Source of the DNA: Ectothiorhodospiraceae bacterium WFHF3C12
Lineage (GTDB): Bacteria > Pseudomonadota > Gammaproteobacteria > Nitrococcales > Nitrococcaceae
Direction: 5' to 3'
Length of the DNA: 64,000 nt
NCBI GenBank assembly: GCA_013519935.1
Contig: JACDUA010000010.1
Span: 1 to 64,000, forward strand
Position 1 is the first letter of the stretch; each line of letters opens with the position of its first letter. The notes under the pieces were generated by a model that saw only the letters and a list, made by a program, of their open reading frames with translations, was not told the DNA's origin and made no database searches. The position numbers and the translations under genes were made by a program. Positions 46,685 to 53,742 of this stretch are shown here, one piece after another.

Positions 46685-47304
46685 TGCGCCTAGATCCTCC
46701 GCGAAAGCCTGGTGCTGGCCCGCTTCGCGAACCAGATCCGGATGAGGATGAGTTCTTCCTCATGCATCTTCAGGTGCTTGAGAGTTTGTATTTCAAGGAT
46801 GGCAGTCCAGTACATGCAATGGACGCCATAATTTTCGCCTACGATGCGGGTATTGTTCCTCCGACCTGGGCCATGGACTGGTTGGTGCCTGCCTTTCGAG
46901 AATATACGGACGCTGAAGGGCAGGTGGAGTTGCCGCACCTACTCGGGTTGGGTTCACAAGGGAAGGGCAGAGCGCCTCCCGTGCGCAAGTTCTTCGCGGA
47001 TGCACAGCGCCGCTACAAAGCGCAGCTCGTCCACATTCTGACTGTTGCGTTCAGCGTTCCCATACAAGACGCGGCAGTCATGGTGTGGGCGCGAGAGAAC
47101 GGCGTTGAGGATGATCCGGATGGTAGACGGGCGGGTTGGCTTGCTGAGCAATATAGTCGCAAATGGCGGAAGGAATTTGATAAGGAGGCCCGCGAAGGTA
47201 TTGATGTAACCGAAATGTACGTTGGGCACGAACGTTCTCCGGAATGGAGAAAAGAGTTCATAGAGTCATTCCCGTCCGAGCTCCTTCCGCCTGGGTTGAA
47301 ATGA
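46684..47304 (+). CDS. Hypothetical island protein
   Basis: A 206-residue protein of unknown function. It is acidic at its N-terminus (PDPDEDEFF), has a helical middle part (KKFFADAQRRYKAQLVHIL-like pattern of charged residues) and a charged C-terminal helix (WRKEFDKEAREG, EWRKEFIESF). No membrane or signal segment is seen. The ATG overlaps the integrase stop (TGATG), so the two are translationally coupled, suggesting a role tied to integration, excision or its control. Codon use is less GC-rich than in the core genome. Confidence 0.7.
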   Translation: MRLDPPRKPGAGPLREPDPDEDEFFLMHLQVLESLYFKDGSPVHAMDAIIFAYDAGIVPPTWAMDWLVPAFREYTDAEGQVELPHLLGLGSQGKGRAPPVRKFFADAQRRYKAQLVHILTVAFSVPIQDAAVMVWARENGVEDDPDGRRAGWLAEQYSRKWRKEFDKEAREGIDVTEMYVGHERSPEWRKEFIESFPSELLPPGLK

Positions 47305-47344
47305 TTATTTGAGCCCATTCTAGGCCAGGCTCCCCGCTGATGTA

Positions 47345-47380
47345 CTGCACCCGTACGCAAGCAAACGGCACAGGGTGCAG
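47345..47380. promoter_or_regulatory. Inverted repeat upstream of the AlpA-like gene
   Basis: CTGCACCC (47345-47352) and GGGTGCAG (47373-47380) form a perfect 8 bp inverted repeat with a 20 bp spacer, ending 4 bp before the ATG at 47385. The position fits an operator for a small DNA-binding protein or an RNA hairpin masking the ribosome site. No experimental parallel is claimed. Confidence 0.4.
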
Positions 47381-47384
47381 CAAC

Positions 47385-47603
47385 ATGAATTTTCCCCAAC
47401 CTCGCAAGATCGGCCACGCCACGTTGTGGCGGCTCCACGATCTCCAGCGCTACGAAGCGCTTTGTTCCGGTGAGGCCGAACCAGCCGACCCGTTGCCGGA
47501 GAGCGAACGCTTTCTAACCGTCAAGCAAGTAGCTGCTCGCTATGGGAAGTCGCCAGTGACGATCTGGCGATGGGCGCAGGCGTCCCGGACGGCTGCGGCG
47601 TAA
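47385..47603 (+). CDS. AlpA-like DNA-binding protein, rearranged or truncated
   Basis: A 72-residue protein. Its first half, FPQPRKIGHATLWRLHDLQR, matches the C-terminal half of AlpA-type excisionase/regulators. Its second half, RFLTVKQVAARYGKSPVTIW, matches their N-terminal helix-turn-helix. The order is therefore opposite to a normal AlpA, and the copy of the second motif stops at WRWAQASRTAAA. It could be the remains of two tandem AlpA domains or a real permuted form. AlpA proteins control excision in P4-like elements, and the location after int suits that. There is a longer in-frame start at 47340, but that would cross the inverted repeat. Confidence 0.6.
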   Translation: MNFPQPRKIGHATLWRLHDLQRYEALCSGEAEPADPLPESERFLTVKQVAARYGKSPVTIWRWAQASRTAAA

Positions 47604-47612
47604 GGAAACCCA

Positions 47613-48335
47613 ATGAGCGTTCGGGCCATGGCTGCCGCATGGGCGATCCAGGTCGCGCCGACCGAGAAGCTGGTGCTCCTCGCGCTGGCCGACCACGCCA
47701 ATGACGAGACTTGTGAGTGCTGGCCTTCCTTAACACACCTTTGCCGAAAAACCGGCTTAGCCCGGAGCACTGTGGCGAAAGCGCTGAAGGCGCTTGAGGC
47801 GCGATCCGTAATCACCCGAAAGCCACGGGGCACCACGACCACCGTCTACCGCTTGAACGTATCTCACTGGTCCGAGAGGCGAACTAGTCCGGGAGGCGAA
47901 CTAGTCCGAGAGCCGGACGGGGGTAGTCCGAGAGCCGGACCAGAGGTAGTCCGAGAGCCGGACGGGGGTAGTCCGAGAGCCGGACCCGGAACCATCAAGG
48001 AACCAGAAGTAGAACCATCAAGGAACCAGAAGGCGGGCTCCGACAAGCCAAGCAACCGCGAACGACGAGATGCCGCCCAGCGCGTTTTGGCATTTCTCAA
48101 CGAGCGAGCTGGCAAGAAGTTCCGCCATGTAGATACCCACCTGGTGCCAATCATGCAGCGCATGGACAGCGGAATCACCGAGCAGGACCTGCGCATGGTT
48201 GTGGCTCGCAAGTGCCGCCAATGGAAGGGCACGGATATGGATAGCTACCTGCGCCCCGCGACGCTCTTCAACAAAACCAAGTGCGAGCAATACGTGGGCG
48301 AGTTGGTGCCGCCGAAGGAGGCCGTGAATGAGTGA
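47613..48335 (+). CDS. Phage-type replication protein (HTH_36 plus conserved phage C-terminal domain)
   Basis: A 240-residue protein. Residues ~15-80 are a winged helix (APTEKLVLLALADHANDE and RKTGLARSTVAKALKALEAR). A proline- and glycine-rich linker of short repeats (VREPDGGSPRAGPE twice) follows. Residues ~150-232 match the conserved phage C-terminal domain found in phage replication initiators (LNERAGKKFRHVDTHL ... YLRPATLFNKTKCEQYV). The linker DNA forms iteron-like repeats. The protein likely binds the island origin and recruits host helicase, by analogy with lambda O. The start ATG has AAGGAAA upstream. Confidence 0.85.
   Translation: MSVRAMAAAWAIQVAPTEKLVLLALADHANDETCECWPSLTHLCRKTGLARSTVAKALKALEARSVITRKPRGTTTTVYRLNVSHWSERRTSPGGELVREPDGGSPRAGPEVVREPDGGSPRAGPGTIKEPEVEPSRNQKAGSDKPSNRERRDAAQRVLAFLNERAGKKFRHVDTHLVPIMQRMDSGITEQDLRMVVARKCRQWKGTDMDSYLRPATLFNKTKCEQYVGELVPPKEAVNE
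47868..48032 (+). repeat. Iteron-like repeats inside the replication gene; candidate origin
   Basis: Copies of T(A/G)GTCCG(A/G)GAG(G/C)CG start at 47868, 47885, 47902, 47924, 47947 and 47969. The last four share TAGTCCGAGAGCCGGAC with 22-23 bp spacing and a short inner palindrome (GTCCG...CGGAC). They are followed by a 21 bp direct repeat (GAACCATCAAGGAACCAGAA plus G) at 47989 and 48012, at the same ~23 bp spacing and lower GC. Four phased iterons then less GC-rich repeats inside an initiator gene recall the lambda origin in gene O. Confidence 0.7.
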
Positions 48336-48918
48336 CACCACCTGTCCCGACTGCGGCGACCGGATCTCTGCCGACGCCAGGGCCTGCGCCTGCGGGTGGA
48401 CGGCAGAAAGAGGCCACGGCCAGCCGGCAGGGGACGCTCAACGCCACCGCTGCGCCATGACCAGCTCCGCCGGCCGCTGCACGCAGCCCGGAACCGTTAG
48501 CAATTCAATCGGTGAGGACGCGCGCTACTACTGCCCGTGGCACTGGAAGTCGTTGGGCAACCCAACGTTGGCGGCGCGCCTGGTTGAGGACCTGCAGCGC
48601 GATCCGCCGCCGCGGGTGGGTGACTGGCGGGACCGTGCGGTGGATGAAGAGATGGTCACGCTGGACCTGTTCCGCCGGCAAGACGAGACGATGGAGGAAT
48701 ACCGGGAACGCGGCCGGGAGCTCTATCGACAGGCCCTGGAGCGGCGCGCGGCCAGGCAGGCCCAGTACTCAGGCCAAAAGCAGCGCAAGGCGGAAGCTAA
48801 CGCCGAGCTGGCGCTGGAGAAGTTCAGCGAGCACGCCGCGCGCCTCGAGGCGGACGGCTACCCACGGGACGAGGCCGAGCAGATTGCCATGGGGCAGTTG
48901 CTCGCGGACGCAAGCTGA
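48328..48918 (+). CDS. Zinc-ribbon island protein of unknown function
   Basis: A 196-residue protein. The N-terminus CPDCGDRISADARACACG holds four cysteines in a zinc-ribbon layout, and a second Cys/His set follows (HRCAMTSSAGRCTQPG ... YYCPWHW). The C-terminal half is a charged helix (EEYRERGRELYRQALERRAA) that may form a coiled coil. Such two-part proteins occur in phage replication regions, but no function is known to me. It overlaps the replication gene by 8 bp, so the two are coupled. Confidence 0.75.
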   Translation: MSDTTCPDCGDRISADARACACGWTAERGHGQPAGDAQRHRCAMTSSAGRCTQPGTVSNSIGEDARYYCPWHWKSLGNPTLAARLVEDLQRDPPPRVGDWRDRAVDEEMVTLDLFRRQDETMEEYRERGRELYRQALERRAARQAQYSGQKQRKAEANAELALEKFSEHAARLEADGYPRDEAEQIAMGQLLADAS

Positions 48919-48928
48919 GGCCACTGCC

Positions 48929-49183
48929 GTGCCCCAATACACCACACCCTCCGAACTGGCCGAAGAGCTGGCACCGATTCAGACGGACATCCAGGGCCTG
49001 GAGGAGGAGTGCACGGAGCTGCGCTCCCGGGTCGAAGACCTGGAAAGCCAGGTGCCAGACCTTGAGAAGGAGAACGAGGAGCTGCGCTCCCGTGTCGAGA
49101 GCCTGGAGCGGCGATTGGCAGACCTGGAAGACGACGTCACCGACGCCCGATCTGAGATTCGCCAGGTGCGGGAAGATGGGTGA
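48929..49183 (+). CDS. Small coiled-coil protein
   Basis: An 84-residue protein starting at GTG 48929, with GAGG 9 bp upstream. From residue ~15 to the end it is a continuous heptad pattern (LEEECTELRSRVEDLESQV, ENEELRSRVESLERRLADL), strongly acidic/basic and without Cys or Pro breaks. It probably forms a rod-like dimer or trimer. In phage islands such proteins may act as scaffolds or regulators; here its position a little before the capsid gene makes scaffolding a speculative option. Confidence 0.65.
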   Translation: MPQYTTPSELAEELAPIQTDIQGLEEECTELRSRVEDLESQVPDLEKENEELRSRVESLERRLADLEDDVTDARSEIRQVREDG

Positions 49184-49276
49184 GCGGGTCCTTCCTGGTA
49201 AGGCTGCGATACGGGGACGCAGCACCGCATTTTCTCTAGAGATTTGGCGGCCCATAAGGGGTTCCGGTTCCGGCGT

Positions 49277-49684
49277 ATGAGCACCCAGCACCTCCAACGG
49301 CTGCGGGACGAGATCCGAGATCCTGATCTACTGCGCTGGTTCGATCAGGCTGTCCAGCAATGGCGCGCCGGCGAATTACTCGAGCGTGCCATGGGACTCT
49401 CAGGGCCGCGCGCGGTGCAAACCAGGAACGCCGCGGTGCGTCGTGTCGCGGACCTAGTCGACGCGGCTGGTGAGCTCTCGCCTTGGCGCCGTGCGGAGGA
49501 AGTTAGGCGACACGTGTGCCACTTCGAGTCTGTGGTATGGCCTCGGCTACGCCAGCAAGCCGGTTCAGACGATCTGCCGCCGTTGAAGGCAACCCTCAGA
49601 ACCTGGCTAACCGTGGAGTCCTCCGAGGGGGTGCGTCCTATTCGCAACCGGCGCTCAATCTTCGAGGTAATCCGGACTGAATGA
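49277..49684 (+). CDS. Hypothetical island protein
   Basis: A 135-residue, arginine-rich helical protein (LQRLRDEIRDPDLLRWFDQA, VRRVADLVDAAGELSPWRRA). I recognise no domain. It could bind DNA or RNA given its charge, but this is not shown. The ATG at 49277 has AAGGGG 18 bp before it; an in-frame ATG at 49244 would add 11 residues. It lies between the coiled-coil and capsid genes on the same strand. Confidence 0.6.
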   Translation: MSTQHLQRLRDEIRDPDLLRWFDQAVQQWRAGELLERAMGLSGPRAVQTRNAAVRRVADLVDAAGELSPWRRAEEVRRHVCHFESVVWPRLRQQAGSDDLPPLKATLRTWLTVESSEGVRPIRNRRSIFEVIRTE

Positions 49685-49753
49685 ATTTCCCAACTCATTC
49701 AGTGGATGCCGTGGAAGATGGGACCGTCGATCACTCCAAGAGGCACAGCGACG

Positions 49754-50827
49754 ATGCTTGAACCGACAACGAACTGCACGGCGTTCACCCCGTCCGACAT
49801 CCGCGACGCCGGCGCAGACTTCCTCGCTAAGGCCATGGGCGCCAACCCGGTGCATCCGCACCCAGTCTCCGATCAGATGCGACTCCGCGAGCTCACGCTG
49901 GCCGAGGCGGCATACATCCTGGGCGAACCGGAACTGAAGCGGCGGGGCGCGAGCGGTAAGAGCGCTAGCTCCATCGTCGCTGCGGGCCTGACAACCGATG
50001 ATTTCGGTTCCATCCTGGAGGCGTCCGTGGCCCGGCTGGTGGCGCAAGCCTACCGAGCCGCCGCCGAGCATCGCGCCTTGCTCCATCCCTATCCGCTCCC
50101 GAACTACCATCCGGCCGAGATCGCCACCGTGGACGTGGATGTTGACGTGGGCGAGGTCACCGAGCTGCAAGAGCTGCCCTTGGTCCAGGTGGACGTGGGC
50201 GCCGGCAACGTCGCGCAGGTCCAGGCCTACGCCGCCAACCTGGTGGTCAGCTACAAGCTAGTGGTCAACGATGACCTGGACGCGCTTACCACGATGGCCC
50301 GCGCTATGGCGGTATCGGCGGCACGGCGTGAGGCCCGCGTCCTCTACGAGTTCCTGGAGGGCAATCCAACGATGGGCGATGGTCAGGCAATGTTCCATGC
50401 TGACCACGGCAACCTGCTCTCGGGCATTGGGGCGCTCGGACCGGCCACGCTCGGCACAGCCATGGCAGCGCTGCGGGACCAGCAGACACCGGGAGGCCAG
50501 TACGCCAACCACGGACTGGAGACGCTACTGGTCAACTCGGCCGATGAGCAGGTGGCTCGACAGGTGGTGCGTGACACAGGCAGTGAGGCCCGCGTGATCG
50601 CCGCGCCCTGGATTGGCTCCGGCAATTTCTATGCGATGGCCGCGCCGGCAACGGCCCCGACCATCGCCATGGTCTACCTGGGACCGCGTGGCGACACCGC
50701 AATGCAGACGGTACGCGTCAGCCGGCGACCGCCCGACCGGACCCACCGTCGTACCGGCGTAGAGATCGCCCACGACTTCGGCTTTGCCCCGGTCAGCCGG
50801 GTGGGCATCGTCAAGGCTACAAACTGA
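49754..50827 (+). CDS. Phage major capsid protein, HK97-fold, of the protease-fused (U35) type but lacking the protease
   Basis: A 357-residue protein. TSDFxxxL-like TTDDFGSILEASVARLVAQAY, then VSYKLVVNDDLDALTTMARA (~165-185), MGDGQAMFHADHGN (207-220) and the C-terminal VEIAHDFGFAPVSRVGIVKATN match the capsid half of ClpP/U35-protease-capsid fusion proteins of tailed phages. In those phages the protease is fused at the N-terminus and the total is over 600 residues; here the frame begins directly in the capsid part and no protease, portal or terminase is found nearby. The sequence shows no internal stop. It could supply a satellite's own capsid, or interfere with a helper's assembly. Confidence 0.85.
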   Translation: MLEPTTNCTAFTPSDIRDAGADFLAKAMGANPVHPHPVSDQMRLRELTLAEAAYILGEPELKRRGASGKSASSIVAAGLTTDDFGSILEASVARLVAQAYRAAAEHRALLHPYPLPNYHPAEIATVDVDVDVGEVTELQELPLVQVDVGAGNVAQVQAYAANLVVSYKLVVNDDLDALTTMARAMAVSAARREARVLYEFLEGNPTMGDGQAMFHADHGNLLSGIGALGPATLGTAMAALRDQQTPGGQYANHGLETLLVNSADEQVARQVVRDTGSEARVIAAPWIGSGNFYAMAAPATAPTIAMVYLGPRGDTAMQTVRVSRRPPDRTHRRTGVEIAHDFGFAPVSRVGIVKATN

Positions 50828-50838
50828 GAGGGCACACT

Positions 50839-51063
50839 ATGAGTAAGCGAGGCGACGAATCCCCGGACGAGGCCGTGGGCCGGTTGATGCTGGCAGCTGC
50901 CAAGAAGGCGGCCCCCGATATCCGCGCGGCCTTCGAGTTGGCCATTGCCGAGAACGGTCATACCGGCTCCGTCCTGGACCTGGTGGAAGACGTTTTCACG
51001 CCGGCCTTGGCCGAGCACTTCGGTAACGAATTCGTCACACGGAGCAAGCCGTTCTCGGCTTGA
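50839..51063 (+). CDS. Small hypothetical protein following the capsid gene
   Basis: A 74-residue acidic helical protein (EAVGRLMLAAAKKAAPDIRA, LDLVEDVFTPALAEHFG). It starts 12 bp after the capsid stop behind GAGAGGG, so it is probably cotranslated with the capsid protein. Its size and place fit a head-completion or decoration protein, but there is no recognisable motif, so this is inference. Confidence 0.6.
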   Translation: MSKRGDESPDEAVGRLMLAAAKKAAPDIRAAFELAIAENGHTGSVLDLVEDVFTPALAEHFGNEFVTRSKPFSA

Positions 51064-51359
51064 GGCATGTCGGCATTGCTCGGGGCAAGGATGAGCGGAT
51101 CAGTCGGCGAGTGCCGCGGCCCCGAAAAACCCCGACAACGAGCGGCGCTTGGTACTCCTCGTGGCGCGCGGCTCGACTGCGCCGGCCTCGGCCGGGATGC
51201 ACCTCGCAGCGCCGCCGCAACATCGGCGGGCAAAGCGGTTTCCGTTGGCGGCGGCACGGTGCAGACCTCCGGGTCCTTCATGCAGAAACGCTACACGGGT
51301 AATTCGGACCCCATTCGCGTCGGAGATTTGTCCCGCCATAGGGGGTTGTACTAGTAGCC
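51064..51359. other. Spacer without a convincing gene
   Basis: All plus-strand frames here are either interrupted or encode Arg/Pro/Ala-rich sequence typical of shadow frames (for example 51067-51354). No ribosome site precedes the available starts. It may be remains of a lost head-tail gene, but I cannot support one. Confidence 0.5.
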
Positions 51360-51704
51360 ATGCCTCGCTCTATCACCTGCCGACGCTGCGGCCGTGACCG
51401 GCCAGCCGATGAGTTTCAGCGCCAGCCGGACTGCCGGCACGGCTACCGCCCCACCTGCTCGCGTTGCCGCCAGGTTCTCTACCGCGAGCGTCACGGATTC
51501 TCCTGGACCGTATGTTGGCTGGAGAAGGCATGCACGATCTGCGGAGTTGTGCAGCCACTGGATCAGTTCTTCCGGCGGCCGGACGCCTATGACGGTCGCG
51601 ACGGCCGTTGTCGGTCGTGCAGCGCCACGCGCCATCGCAGCCGCCGACGTCGCGAAAAGGGCCTGGCCGACAGGGCCGAGCAGCAAATGGCGCTGGCATT
51701 CTGA
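51360..51704 (+). CDS. Protein with two zinc-finger modules of the HNH-associated type
   Basis: A 114-residue protein with two copies of a C-x2-C ... C-x2-C module: CRRCGRDRPADEF with CSRCRQ, and CTICGVVQPLDQFF with CRSCSATRH. This module often precedes HNH nuclease domains in phages (the 'KxCxxCG...F...C..C' pattern), yet no HNH domain follows; the chain ends in a basic helix (RHRSRRRREKG). It may bind DNA. Start ATG 51360. Confidence 0.7.
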   Translation: MPRSITCRRCGRDRPADEFQRQPDCRHGYRPTCSRCRQVLYRERHGFSWTVCWLEKACTICGVVQPLDQFFRRPDAYDGRDGRCRSCSATRHRSRRRREKGLADRAEQQMALAF

Positions 51705-51718
51705 GAGAGGTATAGCCC

Positions 51719-52096
51719 ATGACGACAGGAACGCGCTTTGTGGTCTCGGCGTTGGACGGCGAGGGGCGCTACTACGGGAACCGCGGTGATGGCACGACCG
51801 CGGAGCTGATAAGGCTAGGTATATCGACTGCCCAAGCTGACAGCTCGGTCTCCACGTTCGGCGCCGCGCAAGTGAACAAGCGCGCGATTACGGCACTCAA
51901 TGAGTCCGGGTCGGAGACGCTGTACGCGCGCAATCTGGGGTCGGGAAAAGCCGCGATATTTTATGCGCTGGGGTCACCGGCCGTGAAGATCGATGCGGGC
52001 GGAATCCTGGAGAATCGAGATCAACCCCGGGGAAGCCGAGATCGCCTGCAAGCCGGTTCAGCGGCAGAAGTCCTGGGGGTTGGTGCAATACGGTGA
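51719..52096 (+). CDS. Hypothetical protein, possibly the first half of a frameshifted gene
   Basis: A 125-residue reading frame from ATG 51719, with AGAGAGG upstream. It begins TGTRFVVSALDGEGRYYGNR and looks protein-like to about residue 92 (GSGKAAIFYALGSPAVKI). The tail after that (NRDQPRGSRDRLQ) looks like out-of-frame sequence, while in the +1 frame the same DNA reads WRIEINPGEAEIACKPVQ. The simplest view is one gene with a frameshift near 51985-52020. No function is known. Confidence 0.55.
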   Translation: MTTGTRFVVSALDGEGRYYGNRGDGTTAELIRLGISTAQADSSVSTFGAAQVNKRAITALNESGSETLYARNLGSGKAAIFYALGSPAVKIDAGGILENRDQPRGSRDRLQAGSAAEVLGVGAIR

Positions 52097-52415
52097 GCAG
52101 GAGACCGTCCACCGTCTCCTGCGCGGCTACTCAATTTCATTGCCGACTGTTCTCGCCCATTCCGGATTCAGCGCCATACAGCAACAGCAGATCGTGGGAA
52201 AGCTCGGCTACCTCACGATGCCGCTCGGCATTGAGAGCATGCCGATCCATGATGCGATACGCCTGGCCGAGCTGCTGGTGGAGGTGACGATTCGCTTCAC
52301 GGCGTTCCTGCCGGGCCAGGACACCATACTCGGTCCAATCGACATTGCGGCGATTACGCGGCACGAAGGCTTTCGGTGGGAGAGGCGGAAGCCGGAGTTC
52401 GGATTGACTGGCTAG
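51993..52415 (+). CDS. Hypothetical protein, possibly the second half of a frameshifted gene
   Basis: A 140-residue reading frame that overlaps the previous one by 104 bp in the +1 frame. It has good protein-like composition (RIEINPGEAEIACKPVQ, LLRGYSISLPTVLAHSGFS, DAIRLAELLVEVTIRFTAF, GPIDIAAITRHEGFRW). Without the frameshift the two would give a protein of about 230 residues. Alternatively it is a separate overlapping gene starting at ATG 51993. It is convergent with the minus-strand three-gene set at 52459. Confidence 0.5.
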   Translation: MRAESWRIEINPGEAEIACKPVQRQKSWGLVQYGEQETVHRLLRGYSISLPTVLAHSGFSAIQQQQIVGKLGYLTMPLGIESMPIHDAIRLAELLVEVTIRFTAFLPGQDTILGPIDIAAITRHEGFRWERRKPEFGLTG

Positions 52416-52458
52416 CGGTCAATTCACTGACTTGAAAACTTTGCCGGTGCGGGCGCGC

Positions 52459-52932
52459 TTAACTGCCCGGACTGTCTTCCCCTTGCTGATTCGGGTGCTG
52501 CTCGACGCGCAGTGCCCCCGCGGGAATAGTGCCATCCTCTGTGACCACTCGCACCCGAATGTGGCCCGGGCCCTCAAAATGAATCGGCGGGCTATGAAGG
52601 ATTATCTGCAATTTGGTGACACGATCAGGGCTGCCGTCGTTCGCTGCTTCCGCTTGCTCTGCCATCTGCGCTAGCTGTTCTTCTTTAAACTCGGTCGAAA
52701 CCAGTTCCTCGTCGTCCCTGAGGACCTGCAATCCGAGTTGCTTGAACGGCCTTGATACTGGTGTCACCACTGAAATGACGAAAGCTAAGCCACGGATATC
52801 GAACGGGAACGATTCCACGTACATCGCAGCGCCGTAAACCCCGATGAAAAGAAGTTTCCCGCTATCCTCTCGACGCACATCGTCGCAGAAGAAGGTATAA
52901 GCGTGTCGAGTAACCTCTAGAAGTTCGGTCAC
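52459..52932 (-). CDS. DUF6941-like protein coupled to a toxin-antitoxin pair
   Basis: A 157-residue beta-rich protein starting ELLEVTRHAYTFFCDDVRRE, with DSGKLLFIGVYGAAMYV and LAFVISVVTPVSRPF. The opening 'FFCDDVRxExxGKxxxIGVY' resembles DUF6941 proteins; this assignment is from memory and tentative. It has no signal or membrane segment. Its GTG start overlaps the antitoxin stop (GTGA), so it is the third gene of a toxin-antitoxin operon. Its role there is unknown. Confidence 0.6.
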   Translation of the reverse strand: MTELLEVTRHAYTFFCDDVRREDSGKLLFIGVYGAAMYVESFPFDIRGLAFVISVVTPVSRPFKQLGLQVLRDDEELVSTEFKEEQLAQMAEQAEAANDGSPDRVTKLQIILHSPPIHFEGPGHIRVRVVTEDGTIPAGALRVEQHPNQQGEDSPGS

Positions 52933-53405
52933 GACTCTCGCCTCTGATTCTCAATGGCGTCAGCTATGGTATTCAAATCGACGCCGAGAACTTCACTTAA
53001 CCGTCGGCAGGTCGAAAGCCAGACTTGGTTCACACCACGTTCGAGCCGCGCGATTTGAGGCTGGCTAGTCTGAGCGAGTTTCGCAAGCTCCCTCTGAGAG
53101 AGCCCCGCACGTAGACGAAGACCCTTGAGACTCATCGGAGCCTCCGAGAAGAAGTTCTCGGCTAGCCAATGTCGAGCATTGGACAGATGGTCGTTTGTCT
53201 CGGGATCTTCACTCCAGTCAGCGACTAAATCGTCGATATCCGTGAACTTGGCAGTGCCGTCATCCGTTGGCGTCTTGTAGTCCTGAAGATCAATAACGGC
53301 AGCGGCGCTACTGGTCCGGACGGACGCCTGGCCAGTATCGATGGCTTCATGGGAGGTCGTCGTACGCTGCGAGGATCCGCCTTGTGAGTTCGCTGTTTTC
53401 GTCAT
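52929..53405 (-). CDS. XRE-family antitoxin
   Basis: A 158-residue protein. The first ~60 residues are low-complexity and Ser/Thr-rich; residues ~95-150 form a helix-turn-helix (LRLRAGLSQRELAKLAQTSQ, QPQIARLERGVNQVWLST). The C-terminal position of the DNA-binding domain is typical for antitoxins encoded after a RelE/ParE toxin. The ATG at 53405 lies 59 bp inside the toxin gene; ATG 53468 is a longer alternative. It should repress the operon and neutralise the toxin. Confidence 0.82.
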   Translation of the reverse strand: MTKTANSQGGSSQRTTTSHEAIDTGQASVRTSSAAAVIDLQDYKTPTDDGTAKFTDIDDLVADWSEDPETNDHLSNARHWLAENFFSEAPMSLKGLRLRAGLSQRELAKLAQTSQPQIARLERGVNQVWLSTCRRLSEVLGVDLNTIADAIENQRRES

Positions 53406-53742
53406 AGTCAAAGCTCCGGTCGCAGACGCCGAGGACGTAGTACGTGCGATAGGTCGGGACGTACGCATAAACGATACGGTACTGGAGCTCCTTGTCCTCC
53501 AGATCCCAGATCTTCAGCCTCCAAAGATCACGCCCCCGGTTCCATTGCTGTAACCACTTGTTCACATGGAAGTCCGCCGTTCGGCTCGCGCCAAAATCGT
53601 GGTCAGTCAGCCTGTCCAGAAGGTCCTGGTCAGTCTTGATCTCCTGGAGTAGGGTCGCGATCTGTGTCGCGGCCTCCGGGAATTGGTCGCGGAGTGCCTG
53701 AAGGTCTGCGCGGGCATTGTGATGGACCTTAAGGCTGTACAC
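53347..53742 (-). CDS. RelE/ParE-superfamily toxin
   Basis: A 131-residue protein. The order helix-helix-beta sheet is visible: KVHHNARADLQALRDQFPEA, then WNRGRDLWRLKIWDLEDKEL and YRIVYAYVPTYRTYYVLGVCDR, as in RelE/ParE/HigB toxins. Basic and aromatic residues in the RLKIWDLE and YRIVYAYV strands suit mRNA cleavage or gyrase inhibition; which one is unclear. The start is GTG at 53742. It precedes the antitoxin gene, the HigBA-like order. The promoter should lie in 53743-53830. Confidence 0.83.
   Translation of the reverse strand: MYSLKVHHNARADLQALRDQFPEAATQIATLLQEIKTDQDLLDRLTDHDFGASRTADFHVNKWLQQWNRGRDLWRLKIWDLEDKELQYRIVYAYVPTYRTYYVLGVCDRSFDYDENSELTRRILAAYDDLP

Noticed and set aside
51067-51354. 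Possible 95-codon gene after the capsid operon
   Set aside because: Arg/Ala/Gly-rich with no ribosome site, and other frames look equally (un)likely.
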